A stretch of 64,000 nt of DNA from Aspidapion aeneum (taxonomy: Eukaryota; Arthropoda; Insecta; Coleoptera; Brentidae): contig OY755045.1 in assembly GCA_963576565.1 (NCBI GenBank), positions 2,975,477-3,039,476 of the forward strand. Direction: 5' to 3'. The notes beneath the pieces were generated by a model. The model worked only from the letters and a program-made list of their open reading frames with translations. It was not told the origin of the DNA and did no database searches. Positions within the stretch are counted from its first letter, which is position 1. Each line of letters opens with the position of its first letter. Shown here in pieces: positions 30,283 to 40,265 of this stretch. A program made the position numbers and the translations under genes.

Positions 30283-30893
30283 CAGGGTGTTTCAAAATTC
30301 AATAACATAATTTTAGTGTTTAATTCCTTAGGTGATTTTAAGACAAAAAGTTCATATAAACCTTGGACCGCAAATGCTTACTTTTCGAGATACAGGGCGT
30401 TAAAATTTATTTATTTTTTTAGTTTTTTGGTTATGGCTCGTGCAATTTTTGAGATATTTAGCTCAAGTTTGGCGCCTATATTAAGCAATAGGCACTACAC
30501 TATAAGAAATGCCAAATGGTAGTAAAAATCTACAGGGTGATACTTTTTCATGGGTCATGTTACCTTTTTCCCCTAATTTTATTTTTTGGTAAGCCACTGG
30601 TAGATTTTATAACAACATGTAAAATGCTTGTTTCATCTGCAAACGTTTTTGTCTTTCACAATTTTTTCGCATCTCCAACCGTTATAGAGAAAATCGCTGT
30701 TGGACCAAAGGCTGCAATCATCAAAATAAAAAATGCTCATGTATGGTATATGGAGAGTATATTTAAATAAACAAAAAAAATATTATCTCGAAAACTAAGC
30801 GTTTGCGGACTTATGTTTATCTGAATTTTTTGTCTTTAAATCACTCAAGGAATGTCACATTAAAATTATGTTATTGAATTTTGAAACACCCTG
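30283..30893. mobile_element. TA-flanked TIR element, 611 bp, long inverted ends
   Basis: Begins CAGGGTGTTTCAAAATTCAA and ends with the inverse, with TA on both sides. The inverted similarity continues for about 110 bp, through ATAACATAATTTTA, TGATTTTAAGACAAAAA and CGCAAATGCTTA. Two frames inside (30316, 30516) show no domain. Non-autonomous; consistent with the Tc1/mariner group. Other CAGGGTGT starts occur singly at 31322 and 31727, and the inverse at 40145. Confidence 0.85.
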
Positions 30894-30895
30894 TA

Positions 30896-32207
30896 TATAT
30901 AAAACTGCGGTGTCCCGTTTTACCCCCGTACCCTATTTTGCGCCCCTTTCCCCTACTATATTTTTTGTAGTCTCGGTTTATTTACATTTCATATTTTTAG
31001 TAAATTATATAAAATGACCTACAATATAGGAAATGTATAAAAAAGCTCTTTCTTCTGCGATTTTTTATTACTTTTGTGGACGATGCGCGATAAAATAAAT
31101 CTCTATTTCTGTCGTCGTGCTGCTTTTATTTTATTTGCTCCTGTGGCTTTTTATTTATCTTTTATATAGGCCAACTTATTACAAAGATGTGCTAAAATTA
31201 GATACACCATACAGCCAGCCTTTGATCTTTGCTAATAAAAAATTTCTGAAGCAACACGTACTAATGCCGGACACCAACAACCACGGTGTCCAGAATAGAC
31301 CGGTGTTCGAATCTTATATATACAGGGTGTCCCAAAAGTCCGAGTCCACCCAAATATCTCAACTAATGAAGATAACTGAACCATATTTAGAAAAGATCTA
31401 TTTTATAAACAGGCAAGTGTGATGTCCCTGCATTAGGGGGCGGTCAACTTTCGATTTTAAAATTGAAACCCCTAACGAGTGATACTTCGTTTTAAAGGTA
31501 TTTGAAAAACTAACATTTTGACATAACCTTCAAATGTCTGTTTTTATAAAAACTCGCAAATTTGTTGTTTTAAACAAAAAGTCTATTGAGTGATAAATTA
31601 TATTTTATATGGATGTACTAACAAATAGTAGGAAAATCACCTTAGTTTTCAAAAAATTCATTTATCATATCAAACTTTGTTAACAAAAATTAGCTGGACC
31701 ACCAGTGACGTGAAAAATTCGACATATATACAGGGTGTCCCATAACTTAGGGGCCATAGGCCAACAGATGATAGAGGAGGTCATAAAAAAGTTCCTATGA
31801 TGAATGGGTCAAAACTCTTTCTTTGTCGAGATACAGAGCATCAAAGTTGTCAATTTTTTTAACTTATTGGAGGTGTCCGCTTATGAGAGAGAACTGCGAA
31901 ATTTTAATATATACTTATTAACAATTTCCGCTGCGATCTTTCGTGATTATAAATTTTCCTTCTCTGAAACGTTAACAACTTCCATTTTTTCACGTTAGCT
32001 AAGAAGTCTTTTACTATGCGCCATTTTAAAGAGATCTATTACAACCCAACTGAACAATAAAAATAATTTAGTCTCCGCATTAAAACGGCAAGAGGTAATG
32101 CACCGGCTGCAGAGTGCGTTGTTGCCAACATACTACATAAAATTTATGCCCATTTCGGGCAGCGCTCCGTCCAGTTGTCAGAGGTTCATTTTTGACCAAA
32201 AAAAAAT
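30896..32207. other. Repeat fragments without genes
   Basis: Two single CAGGGTGTCCC ends (31322 and 31727) lack partners. 31600-31725 (GGATGTACTAACAAATAGTAGG ... GACCACCAGTGACGTGAAAA) repeats at 55318-55690. AGACCGGTGTTCGAATC (31297-31313) appears inverted at 56437. A 101-codon frame at 31117 has no domain. Confidence 0.5.
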
Positions 32208-32208
32208 T

Positions 32209-32351
32209 GTCCGAGTCCGGTTATTAAAGTGTCCGATTATAGGAGTGAATTTTATATTTAAAGAAATAGGGAAAAGCTTGGTTCCAACAAATTTGTCCGC
32301 CTAAAGGGAGTGTCCGCTTAATAGAGGTGTCCGCAAGGAGAGGTTGCACTG
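32209..32351 (-). mobile_element. Tigger-like terminal fragment, uninterrupted copy
   Basis: TGTCCGAGTCCGGTTATTAA through TCCGCCTAAAGGGAGTGTCC to GGAGAGGTTGCACTG, followed by TA. It is the undisturbed version of the fragment split at 9811-11123 and serves as the empty-site reference there. No transposase. Confidence 0.8.
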
Positions 32352-32353
32352 TA

Positions 32354-33420
32354 TGTGTAAAACCAACAACTGGGTACTTGCGGGCATAAAATACTCCATT
32401 CAGGACACCTCAATTAAATTGAAATTAATTTTACAACTTGGTCCAAAGTAATTTACATAATAATATTTTAAAGTCAGCCGTGGCATCTCCTGGGGTTATC
32501 AAACCGCAAAACTGGAAATCAAGGGCGTAGACAAGAAAAAAATTTCAAAAATATTACACAGCGGAAAACAACTCATTCAAAATAAAAAACTTTATTTAAA
32601 TACGAGAAAGATAAGTTTTCCTTTTGGGCCAAAAGAGTTTGTCTACTTAACTCAAATGAGCAATTCAATAACTACAAATGATTGCAGTCATTAGAAACAC
32701 CTTTAAAACATGTCGGAACTCATTTAAGACGAATAAGTTCACTCATTTGTTTTTAATGACTGCGTCATTTGCCCCAAATAACTACGTCATTTGTCCCAAA
32801 TGGAATTTGTCTCATATTTAAATGACTCAACACATTCGGGAAATCTTTCTTAGTTTAGGGTGTATATGTTTCTTTGTGTTTAGTGGTACCTACACACATA
32901 AAGTTATCTCAAATGTAGAAAGCTTTTTTTTTAATTATTATATTTTCTCAAAACAAATGGATTTGACCTAACGATAGAACCTGTTTTGAAACAATCTTTT
33001 ATTTTTCTTGATATCTGAGAGTTTTGAGAGGAAGATCCAGTGTTTCAATTTAAAACAAAAAACTATTTTTCAAATCAAAATGTTTGATGCGTCTTGAATA
33101 TATTGTTCTCCCTGAAAAGAGAAACCCGTTTTTAAAATTAGACAAACAATTACTTAAATTAAATCTTGATCTTATAAACGAAAAAAAATATTTTAAAACG
33201 ATATAAGTAAGCTTGTTGTTTCAACAAGAATTTTTACAAAAATAAAACGTTCATTTTCTGAAATCACATTTCTCTCACACGTTCGCCGAGTATTAATATA
33301 TAGGTTTGAATAGGATTATTATAACAAAACCTTGTTCTTTTTGACAAAATGTCAAAATAAAGAATAATAAAAATTCCTTCTGTAACGTTGATGTCCCTTC
33401 CTAAAATACCTGATCTGATT
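32354..33420. other. Unassigned AT-rich sequence
   Basis: A short alternation of CATTTG/AAATGA words (32640-32830, for example GTCATTTGCCCCAAATAACT and GTCATTTGTCCCAAATGG) is visible. No gene. Confidence 0.4.
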
Positions 33421-33715
33421 TGTGAGATCATAAAAGAAAGAATGGGAATCGAGGGAAGCATAACGGATGACATCACTAAAATTCAACTGATATGGTACGG
33501 CCATGTACAACGGATGAATGACGAAAGATTACCAAAGCAGGTCCTAGAATGACAAACAATAGGGCGCAGAAAAAGAGGGCGTCCTAAACTGGAATGGCAA
33601 CAGTCAATCCAAAGATCAATGAGTCAAAAAAAACCTCACAGAAGGTGATCGTCAGGATCGAAGGAGGTGGAGAATAGGCGTCGGACAATGTAGGAAAACG
33701 TTCTATACCGACATA
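33421..33715 (+). pseudogene. LINE C-terminal fragment, sister of copy C
   Basis: Reads EIIKERMGIEGSITDDITK, LIWYGHVQRMNDERLPKQ, a stop at a TGG codon changed to TGA, then RKRGRPKLEWQQSIQRS and, after an A insertion, a short ending. It closely matches the last third of copy C (33779-34564), which lies 60 bp away in the opposite orientation, so the two form an inverted pair. It ends ACCGACATAGTA without the (TA)n tail. Confidence 0.82.
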
Positions 33716-33778
33716 GTATAAAATATTTTTCTAATAATGTGTATTTCAATCATTTGTGAGGAAAAACATACTAGAAAT

Positions 33779-34361
33779 TTTATTTACTATGTCGGTTTAG
33801 AACGTTTTTCTACGTTGTCCGACGCCTATTCTCCACCTCCTTCGATCCTGACAATCATCCTCTGTCAGATTGTTTTGACTCATTGATCTTTGGATTGACT
33901 GGTGCCATTCTAGTTTAGGACGCCCTCTTTTTCTGTGCCCTATTGGTTGCCATTCTAGGACCTGCTTTGGTAATCTTTCGTCGTTCATCCGTTGTACATG
34001 GCCGTACCATATCAGTTGCCTTCTAGTGATGTCATCCGTTATGCTTCCCTCGATTCCCATTCTTTCTTTTATGATCTCATTTCTTTTGTGATCTATTCTA
34101 GATATTCTCATTGATCTTCTTATTGCATCCATTTCGACACTTTCCATTTTTGTTATGTATTTTTCTGTTACGCGACAAGTCTCTATTCCATACAACAGCG
34201 TGCTTTTGACCATTGTTTCATATATGTTAAATTTTACATTCTTTTTTATCCCTCTGCTCCATAAAATACTGTTAAGACATCCAATAACTTTTTTTGCTTT
34301 TACTATTCTTTTTTCCAATTCTTTACAGTCTGTACCCGTCTTATCAAATGTGACACCCAAG

Positions 34362-34392
<31 letters not shown>

Positions 34393-34564
34393 AGAGATAT
34401 TGTTTGTCAATTTTCCAGTACTAACTCACTGGATTCGTTTCCAATACATAAGTACTGTGTCTTGTCCACGTTTACTGTTAATCCCCACTTTTGGTATTCT
34501 TCTGTTAACTTTCTCATCATATACTACATGCCTTCTTTATCATTAGCGACAATTACTTGAAATT
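33779..34564 (-). mobile_element. LINE copy C, 13-bp TSD
   Basis: Bounded by the 13-bp duplication ACATACTAGAAAT (33766-33778 and 34565-34577). The minus-strand frame 34360-33797 reads YLGVTFDKTGTDCKELEKR, LYGIETCRVTEKYITKME, ERMGIEGSITDDITRRQ, LIWYGHVQRMNDERLPKQ and RKRGRPKLEWHQ, ending VGQRRKTF. Further 5', KWGLTVNVDKTQYLCIGNES is the RT thumb side. An (AT) run of about 26 bp (34361-34386) lies in the coding region just before YLGVTF. It is related to copies A, B and D but forms a distinct subfamily with a CATAGTAAATAAA end. 5'-truncated within RT. Confidence 0.9.
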
Positions 34565-34577
34565 ACATACTAGAAAT

Positions 34578-34890
34578 ACCTAACCAAAATCTCTAAAAAT
34601 TAGGATTTAAGAAATATTTTGCCAGTTATAATAACTATAAAATTACTGCGCTGTGTGTTTTTTATTTAGTTTCTTACTAGTTATCTTATTTCAAGCATAT
34701 TTTAACACATTTGATAGATTTTGGGTGTGTAATATGGCAAAAACAACCGCGTTACAGAAGGGACAAAAAATTACCATTCCAACAAAAACTCTTTATAAAA
34801 AGCACAACTCACATATCTTGCTAGCTTTTCGTAAGACAAGAATTTTTGTCGATACAAACTTTTACTTTTTTTAGCAATAATGTTAATTTT
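34578..34890. other. Unassigned spacer between two LINE copies
   Basis: A 73-codon frame at 34653 has no known domain. Nothing recognised. Confidence 0.35.
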
Positions 34891-34897
34891 GTTCCAA

Positions 34898-34901
<4 letters not shown>

Positions 34902-34948
<47 letters not shown>

Positions 34949-35532
34949 GTTCTACGTCTTCCGATACCCAATCTCCACTCGTTTCTGTTTGCCCATAATT
35001 CATCATCTAGGCCTCTTATTCTTATTTCACTGTCTAGTCCTACTCTCCAGCTTCTCCTTGGCCGTCCTCGTTTTCTTTGGCCAGTTGGTTTCCATTGTAG
35101 TATTTGTTTAGGTAGTCTTTCATCATTCATTCTTTGTACATGTCCGTACAGCATTAGTTGTTTTGTTCTTATATCATCCACTAAAGTACGTTCACCCACT
35201 GTCATAATTTCTTTTATTCTTTGATTTGTAACTCTTTCTCTTTTTGATTTCCCTGCTGCTCTTCTCCAATAGTCCATCTCCGTTGCGGAAAGCATTTTTT
35301 CTGTTCTATCCTTGATTGGCCATACTTCTGAGCCGTATGTAATAATACTTTTTACAATGGTGTTATATATAAGCTTTTTGTTATGTTTTGATATACTTTA
35401 GTCCCAAATTATTCAATTTAATAAAGTTATTGCTTTTCTTCCTTGTACGTTTCGATCTTTTATAGCTTTGTCTAGTGTTCCGTAAGCTGTAATTTTTAGA
35501 CCTAAGTATTTATACTCATAACAGGACTGAAT
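34902..35532 (-). mobile_element. LINE copy D with (TA)n tail and 11-bp TSD
   Basis: The duplication GTTCCAAAACA (34891-34901 and 35533-35543) flanks a 5'-truncated copy. The coding part (35516 to 34950) reads YKYLGLKITAYGTL, KLIYNTIVKSIITYGSE, MLSATEMDYWRRAAGKSKR, VDDIRTKQLMLYGHVQRM, RKRGRPRRSWR and NEWRLGIGRRRT, then passes into the (AT) tail, which here follows the T codon directly. Highly similar to copies A and B. A stop and a frame change occur near 35400. Confidence 0.9.
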
Positions 35533-35829
35533 GTTCCAAAACAAATTGCCTGAATCAGTTTCGCATTAAATTTTTGTTTTTTCTCTACGCCCATGTTAAC
35601 GGCTGAGAGTGGGAGTTGAGGTAAATCATTTGATATTCAAAGAGACCCCATTAAATTAATGTTATACGTGCAACCTAGGAACTCAATTACAACTATAAAC
35701 TACTCATTACAAGTTTCTCCCTATCTGTTGACGTAGATTATTAATATAACGTGTTAAGATCAACACGTAATTTCAATTTTAGGTTTGTCAAAAAATAATA
35801 CCCAAATATTTAAACAATATAATAATTCT

Positions 35830-36853
35830 ATGGCATATAATAGTATACCACTAAATCTACTTTGGAAAGCGTTGGAAAACACAAACATAAGCGTACAACT
35901 AATTAAGGCCATCAAAGAGTTATACCGCAGCAAAAGGCTTCCAAGTAATTAAAGGTCTTAAAGAAGGTTGCTGTATCTCGCCTACGCTCTTCAAGATATA
36001 CTTGGAACAAGTCCTCAAAGTATGGAAGAGAAAATGCCAAAACATGGGAATTCCGTTGGACGAAACCACCTTGTATACTCTATGTTTCGCCGATGATCAG
36101 ATAGTAGTGGCTCAGGATTATGACGACCTCGAATATATGACACGAAAACTAATAAAAGAGTACAATAAGTGGGGACTAGAGGTTAATCTCAATAAGACAG
36201 AGTATATGTGTATCGGTGGAATGATCTAAATACCGGGCAGCGAATTCAGTCCTGTGATGAGTATAAATACTTAGGTCTAAAAATTACAGCTGACGGAACA
36301 CTAGACAAAGCTATAAAAGATCGAAACGTACAACGAAGAAAAGCAATAACTTTATTAAATGGAATAATTTGGGACCAAAATATATCAAAACATAACAAAA
36401 AGCTTATATATAACACCATTGTAAAAAGTATTATTACATACGGCTCAGAACTATGGCCAATCAAGGATAGAACAGAAAAAATGCTTTTTGCTTACGGAGA
36501 TGGACTATTGGAGAAGAGCAGAAGGGAAATCCAAAAGAGAAAGAGTTACAAATCAAAGAATAAGAGAAATTATGACAGTGGGGAAACGTACTTTAGTGGA
36601 TGATATAAGAACAAAGCAACTGGTCTGGTACGGACATGTACAAAGAATGAATGATGAAAGACTACCTAAACAAATACTACAATGGAAACCAACTGGCCGA
36701 AGAAAACGAGGAAGGCTGAGGAAAAGCTGGAGAGAAGGAATAGACAGTGAAATAAGAATAAGAGGCCTAGATGATGAATTATGGGCAAATAGAAACGAGT
36801 GGAGATTGGGTATCGGAAGACGTAGAACGTTGTGAAACCGATAAATATATATA

Positions 36854-36892
<39 letters not shown>
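35830..36892 (+). mobile_element. LINE copy B with (TA)n tail and 13-bp TSD
   Basis: The duplication ATATAATAATTCT (35817-35829 and 36893-36905) flanks a copy truncated at GGCATATAATAGTATACCAC. Frames 36002-36229, 36208-36603 and 36488-36835 together read the RT block with intact catalytic LCFADDQIVVAQDYDD, then WGLEVNLNKTEYMCIGG, YKYLGLKITADGTLDKAI, LLNGIIWDQNISKHNKK, then WYGHVQRMNDERLPKQ, RRKRGRLRKSWREG and LGIGRRRTL. Three frameshifts inactivate it. The end AACCGATAAATATATATATA is the same as in copies A and D. Confidence 0.9.
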
Positions 36893-36900
<8 letters not shown>

Positions 36901-37097
36901 ATTCTTCAATTATAATTAAAGTTTGAGCAGGGCTATCAAAACGGACGGGCCACAATCCTCCACTTTGTTGACGTCACATCGAGGGATGATTTTTTTTGGT
37001 CATGTCACGACACAGCTGATTGTCTTTGATATATTGAAGTTGGAATGACGGTTCATGAATATTCATAAATAAATCCGGTTTTAAGATTGTTTTTACT

Positions 37098-38032
37098 GGC
37101 TCTGGAAGCGATGTTCAAAATAGCGAGTATTAAAGTAGCGGTATCGAAATAGCGACAATTAAAATGGCGATGTAATGAAAGGGCGACTCTCAAAATAGCG
37201 ATGTAACAAAATAGCGATTGTAACGAAATAGCGATGTAACAAAATAGCGATATAAACAAAATAGCGATGTAACAAAATAGCGACTATTAAAATAGCGATG
37301 TAACAAAATAGCGACTATCAAAATAGCGATGTAACAAAATAGCGACTATCAAAATAGCGATATTTCGTTTCCGTTTTGGCATATAGCTCGACTAAAGGGT
37401 TTCTTTCTAAGAAATTAAAAAAAAAAACTTTCCTGACATCTTTCCCGGGATCCTAGAGGGTGTGAATCCGAACCGAATCGAACTGAACGGAACCGAACCA
37501 GCATATTTAAAAAAAACTCTCCAGACTTCTTTTCCGGAATACTAGAGAGTATGAATCCAAACCGAACCGAATTCGGTTCAGATCGGTTCGGTTCGGATTC
37601 AAACCCTCTAGGATCCCGGAAAAGAATCAGGAAAGTTTTTTTTTTTTAATAAGCTGGTACCAATAGTCAAAATACCGCAGGATTTAATAGCGCATTTCGG
37701 TTCGTTTTGGTTTGGATTGGTTTGATTCAATTCGGTTTAGTTTGATTCGGTATTTTGACACATCGCTATTTTGATACATCGCTATTTTGATACATCGCTA
37801 TTTTGATTGTCGCTATTTTGGTTGTCGCTATTTTGATATATCGCTATTTTGATTGTCGCTATTTTGATACATCGCTATTTTGATATGTCGCTGTTTTGTT
37901 ACAAACGCTATTTTGATACATCGCTATTTTGATAGTCGCTCTTTCATTACATCGCTATTTTGGTAGTCGCTATTTCATTACTCGCTATTTCGTACGTCGC
38001 TATTTTGTGCATCGCTATTTCGTTCCAGAGCC
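37098..38032. mobile_element. Foldback (FB)-like element, arms of tandem repeats
   Basis: The ends GGCTCTGGAA and TTCCAGAGCC are inverse. The flanks GTTTTTACT (37089-37097) and GTGTTTACT (38033-38041) are a 9-bp duplication with one mismatch, inside family X. Both arms are arrays of a short word, AAATAGCGATGTAAC on the left (37105-37370) and its inverse on the right (37735-38020). The centre (about 37415-37660) is the CCGAACCGAACC / GGATCCTAGAGG palindrome also found at 26762-27170. TIRs built of tandem repeats plus a 9-bp TSD are the hallmarks of Drosophila FB elements. No coding sequence. Confidence 0.88.
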
Positions 38033-38235
38033 GTGTTTACTATATTCTTGCAGAACAATTTTTTTTAAATGTATAGTAATCTTTAGTTTTTCAGAGCCGC
38101 TTCATTCGCTCACACAAAAATTAAACTTAAACCAGAAGGCAGTGTTCATTTCTGCGTGGAAAGTAATCGGATTACGATTACCTACATCTATTTGTTTATA
38201 TTCGGCACTAGGCAGACTTAAAACTTAATATAGTT

Positions 38236-38996
38236 GTTTACATCGCACCCCCGCTAAAAAATAGTCACAACTCAAAAAACATTGTTTTGAGAAAATCGCT
38301 GTTAAAGAATTTAGTTCATTAGAGAGATTCATTTTTCACTTACATGACAAATTACGAGTTAACATGTTATTTTATATCAACAGGAACCTATTAACTCAAT
38401 GTAATTGGTGCAGTAAGTTTCTCACAAAAAATGATTGTTGACGTTTTTAGTAAAGAAAAAGACAAAAACCCGATATTGTGACACTTTTTTAAAACAATGC
38501 ATCATGACGTTGTAAATTAGGATGTTACGCAGGATGGTAAATAATATAAAAAAAGAAAACAAATAAAGAAGAAACTTTGTTTTTATTTTTACAACGAATT
38601 ATAAAATGCTGAATAACAACTGGGAATGTGCTTATTCTCTAATAGATTCAAAATATTTTTTTCTTATTCTCCTTAACTCTAAGTACACTGAACAATTCGA
38701 AAAAACAGTCACAACACATAAAAGAACACTATTTTACTGGTTATATGGGTCAGATTTAACCAATTTTTCACACGCAAACCTTCACAACTCGAAATGTGAC
38801 TTTTTCAGGATGAAACTCCACATTCACGCTGTTATAAAGTCAGAAGTGACACTGTAAAGGATCGCATCCTAAACATAGATGTGACGCTTTTATGGAAGAC
38901 AGTACAAGTTATTTCGATGGTGGCGGCAGGTATATCTCAATAACGGCGATTTTTGAGTTGTGACTCTTTTTCAGCGGGTGTGCGACATGTGTTTAC
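38236..38996. mobile_element. Candidate TIR element in family X copy 2
   Basis: The left end GTTTACATCGCACCCCCGCT-AAAAA-TAGTCACAACTC and the inverse of 38948-38996 (GTAAACACATGTCGCACACC-CGCTGAAAAAGAGTCACAACTC) agree over about 45 bp with a few gaps. No clear duplication and no coding domain. The 83-codon frame at 38606 is not convincing. Confidence 0.5.
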
Positions 38997-39785
38997 CAAA
39001 ATCACAACATCAAAAATTGTTTTTTTGTAGTGTAATTTTGTTTTAAAAAGATTAACGTTGGTATGTTTGGATTCTAAATGAACTTTATTGTAAAAAATCA
39101 TTAAAAAATCGCAATACAAACAAATAAACAAATACAAATGTCATGACAAACACAGATGAAAAAGTCAAATAAATGTCAAATATAACAAACTGCGTTCGGT
39201 ATTTACGTCAGATTAATTTTTTTGATCGAAATCGTTCGTTAATTCCATCTAGATCTAGGGGAGGTAGATTTGAATCGTTTGGTAATTCTGCTCAGACTAG
39301 TCGGACGTAAATCCGATTGCTCTGTACATTTTGATCGACGAAACAGAATAATCCGAGATTGTGACGTGATGTTGTGTATTTGTTTTGTTTACAAAAATAA
39401 TTTTATGTAAAAAGATTGAAATCGAATTATTTAATGTTGAAGACAACAAATTATATAAATTTCCGAGATCACAGGAAAACTTTGTCAAAATTATGGTTAC
39501 AATATGTACATAATTTTTTTGGTTATATTTAAGGTTATAACCATTTATAAAAATTTGATCGATTTGATCCGGATCGTTCGTTAATTCCAATTTGCTCAAA
39601 CCAATCTGTAATCACGTGACCAAAAATCCGTCGCGTCTGAGATGGAAATACCGAACACAGCTATTAGTTGGCACGCGGTAAATGGCGGGTAATTTGAATT
39701 CAAAATAAGAAATGCTAAATCCTGAAGATTTTAACTTTTTAATTATCTTGCATGGTGTCCTGTATTTTTTGGTTGACCTTGGTTT

Positions 39786-40265
39786 GAGAGACCGAAAAAA
39801 CTGGCCCAAATAAGCTGACTCATTAAAATACGTAACAGATAAAATGTCCGTTGAAGTCATATGAGTTTACCCATGTCAAATTTGAAAGATCGAAGGCAAT
39901 TATTTCAATAACTAATAAATAGATTTTTGAAATTTTTACACGGTTGTAAGAACATTTAAAATGCTTTCAAAACAAGGTATCACTAGACCCACTTTCTTTA
40001 TTTAGAATATAGAGGTAAAGTATACCCCTCGAAGAGGGTTTGTGCTACAAAAATTTTAAGATAGCCAAAAAGTGTTCCCCTCGCAAACAAAATCGACGTT
40101 TCTCCAAATTTGCACTCTAAATTCCCAAAATGGCCTCTGTTTCGATGTTCGTGAAACACCCTGTATATGAAGGGTTCTTTTCAGTTAAAGTTCGCCTGTG
40201 TCTAGGATATCCGATATCTTGTTGTTTACGGTTTTGAGTAACAGCTTTCATTATTGTACTTTGGT
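39786..40265. other. Unassigned; ends with a CACCCTGTA terminus
   Basis: GTGAAACACCCTGTATATG at 40142-40160 is the inverse of the CAGGGTGTTTC ends seen at 30283, but no partner was found. No gene. Confidence 0.4.

Larger units (their letters stand above)
36928..39785 (+). repeat. Dispersed repeat family X, copy 2, with nested insertions
   Basis: CAGGGCTATCAAAACGGACG at 36928 runs to GATTGTTTTTACT (37097), then resumes at 38033 (GTGTTTACTATATTCTTGCAG) to about 38137, again near 39140-39190 (GTCAAATAAATGTCAAATAT), and once more at 39663-39785 (GGCGGGTAATTTGAATTC ... TTGACCTTGG). The breaks hold a foldback element (37098-38032), a 1.0 kb insertion containing a TIR element (38236-38996), and a 460-bp block with GTTCGGTATTT inverted ends (39194-39657). 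Confidence 0.75.

Noticed and set aside
34771..35295. Frame that includes a long IYIYIY stretch
   Set aside because: The first part is LINE copy D; the IYIY part is translated (AT)n tail and the rest is flanking DNA, so it is not a fusion protein.
37105..38020. CRISPR-like array of ATAGCGATG words
   Set aside because: Repeats are adjacent with hardly any spacer, appear in both orientations and lie in a foldback transposon in a eukaryotic context.
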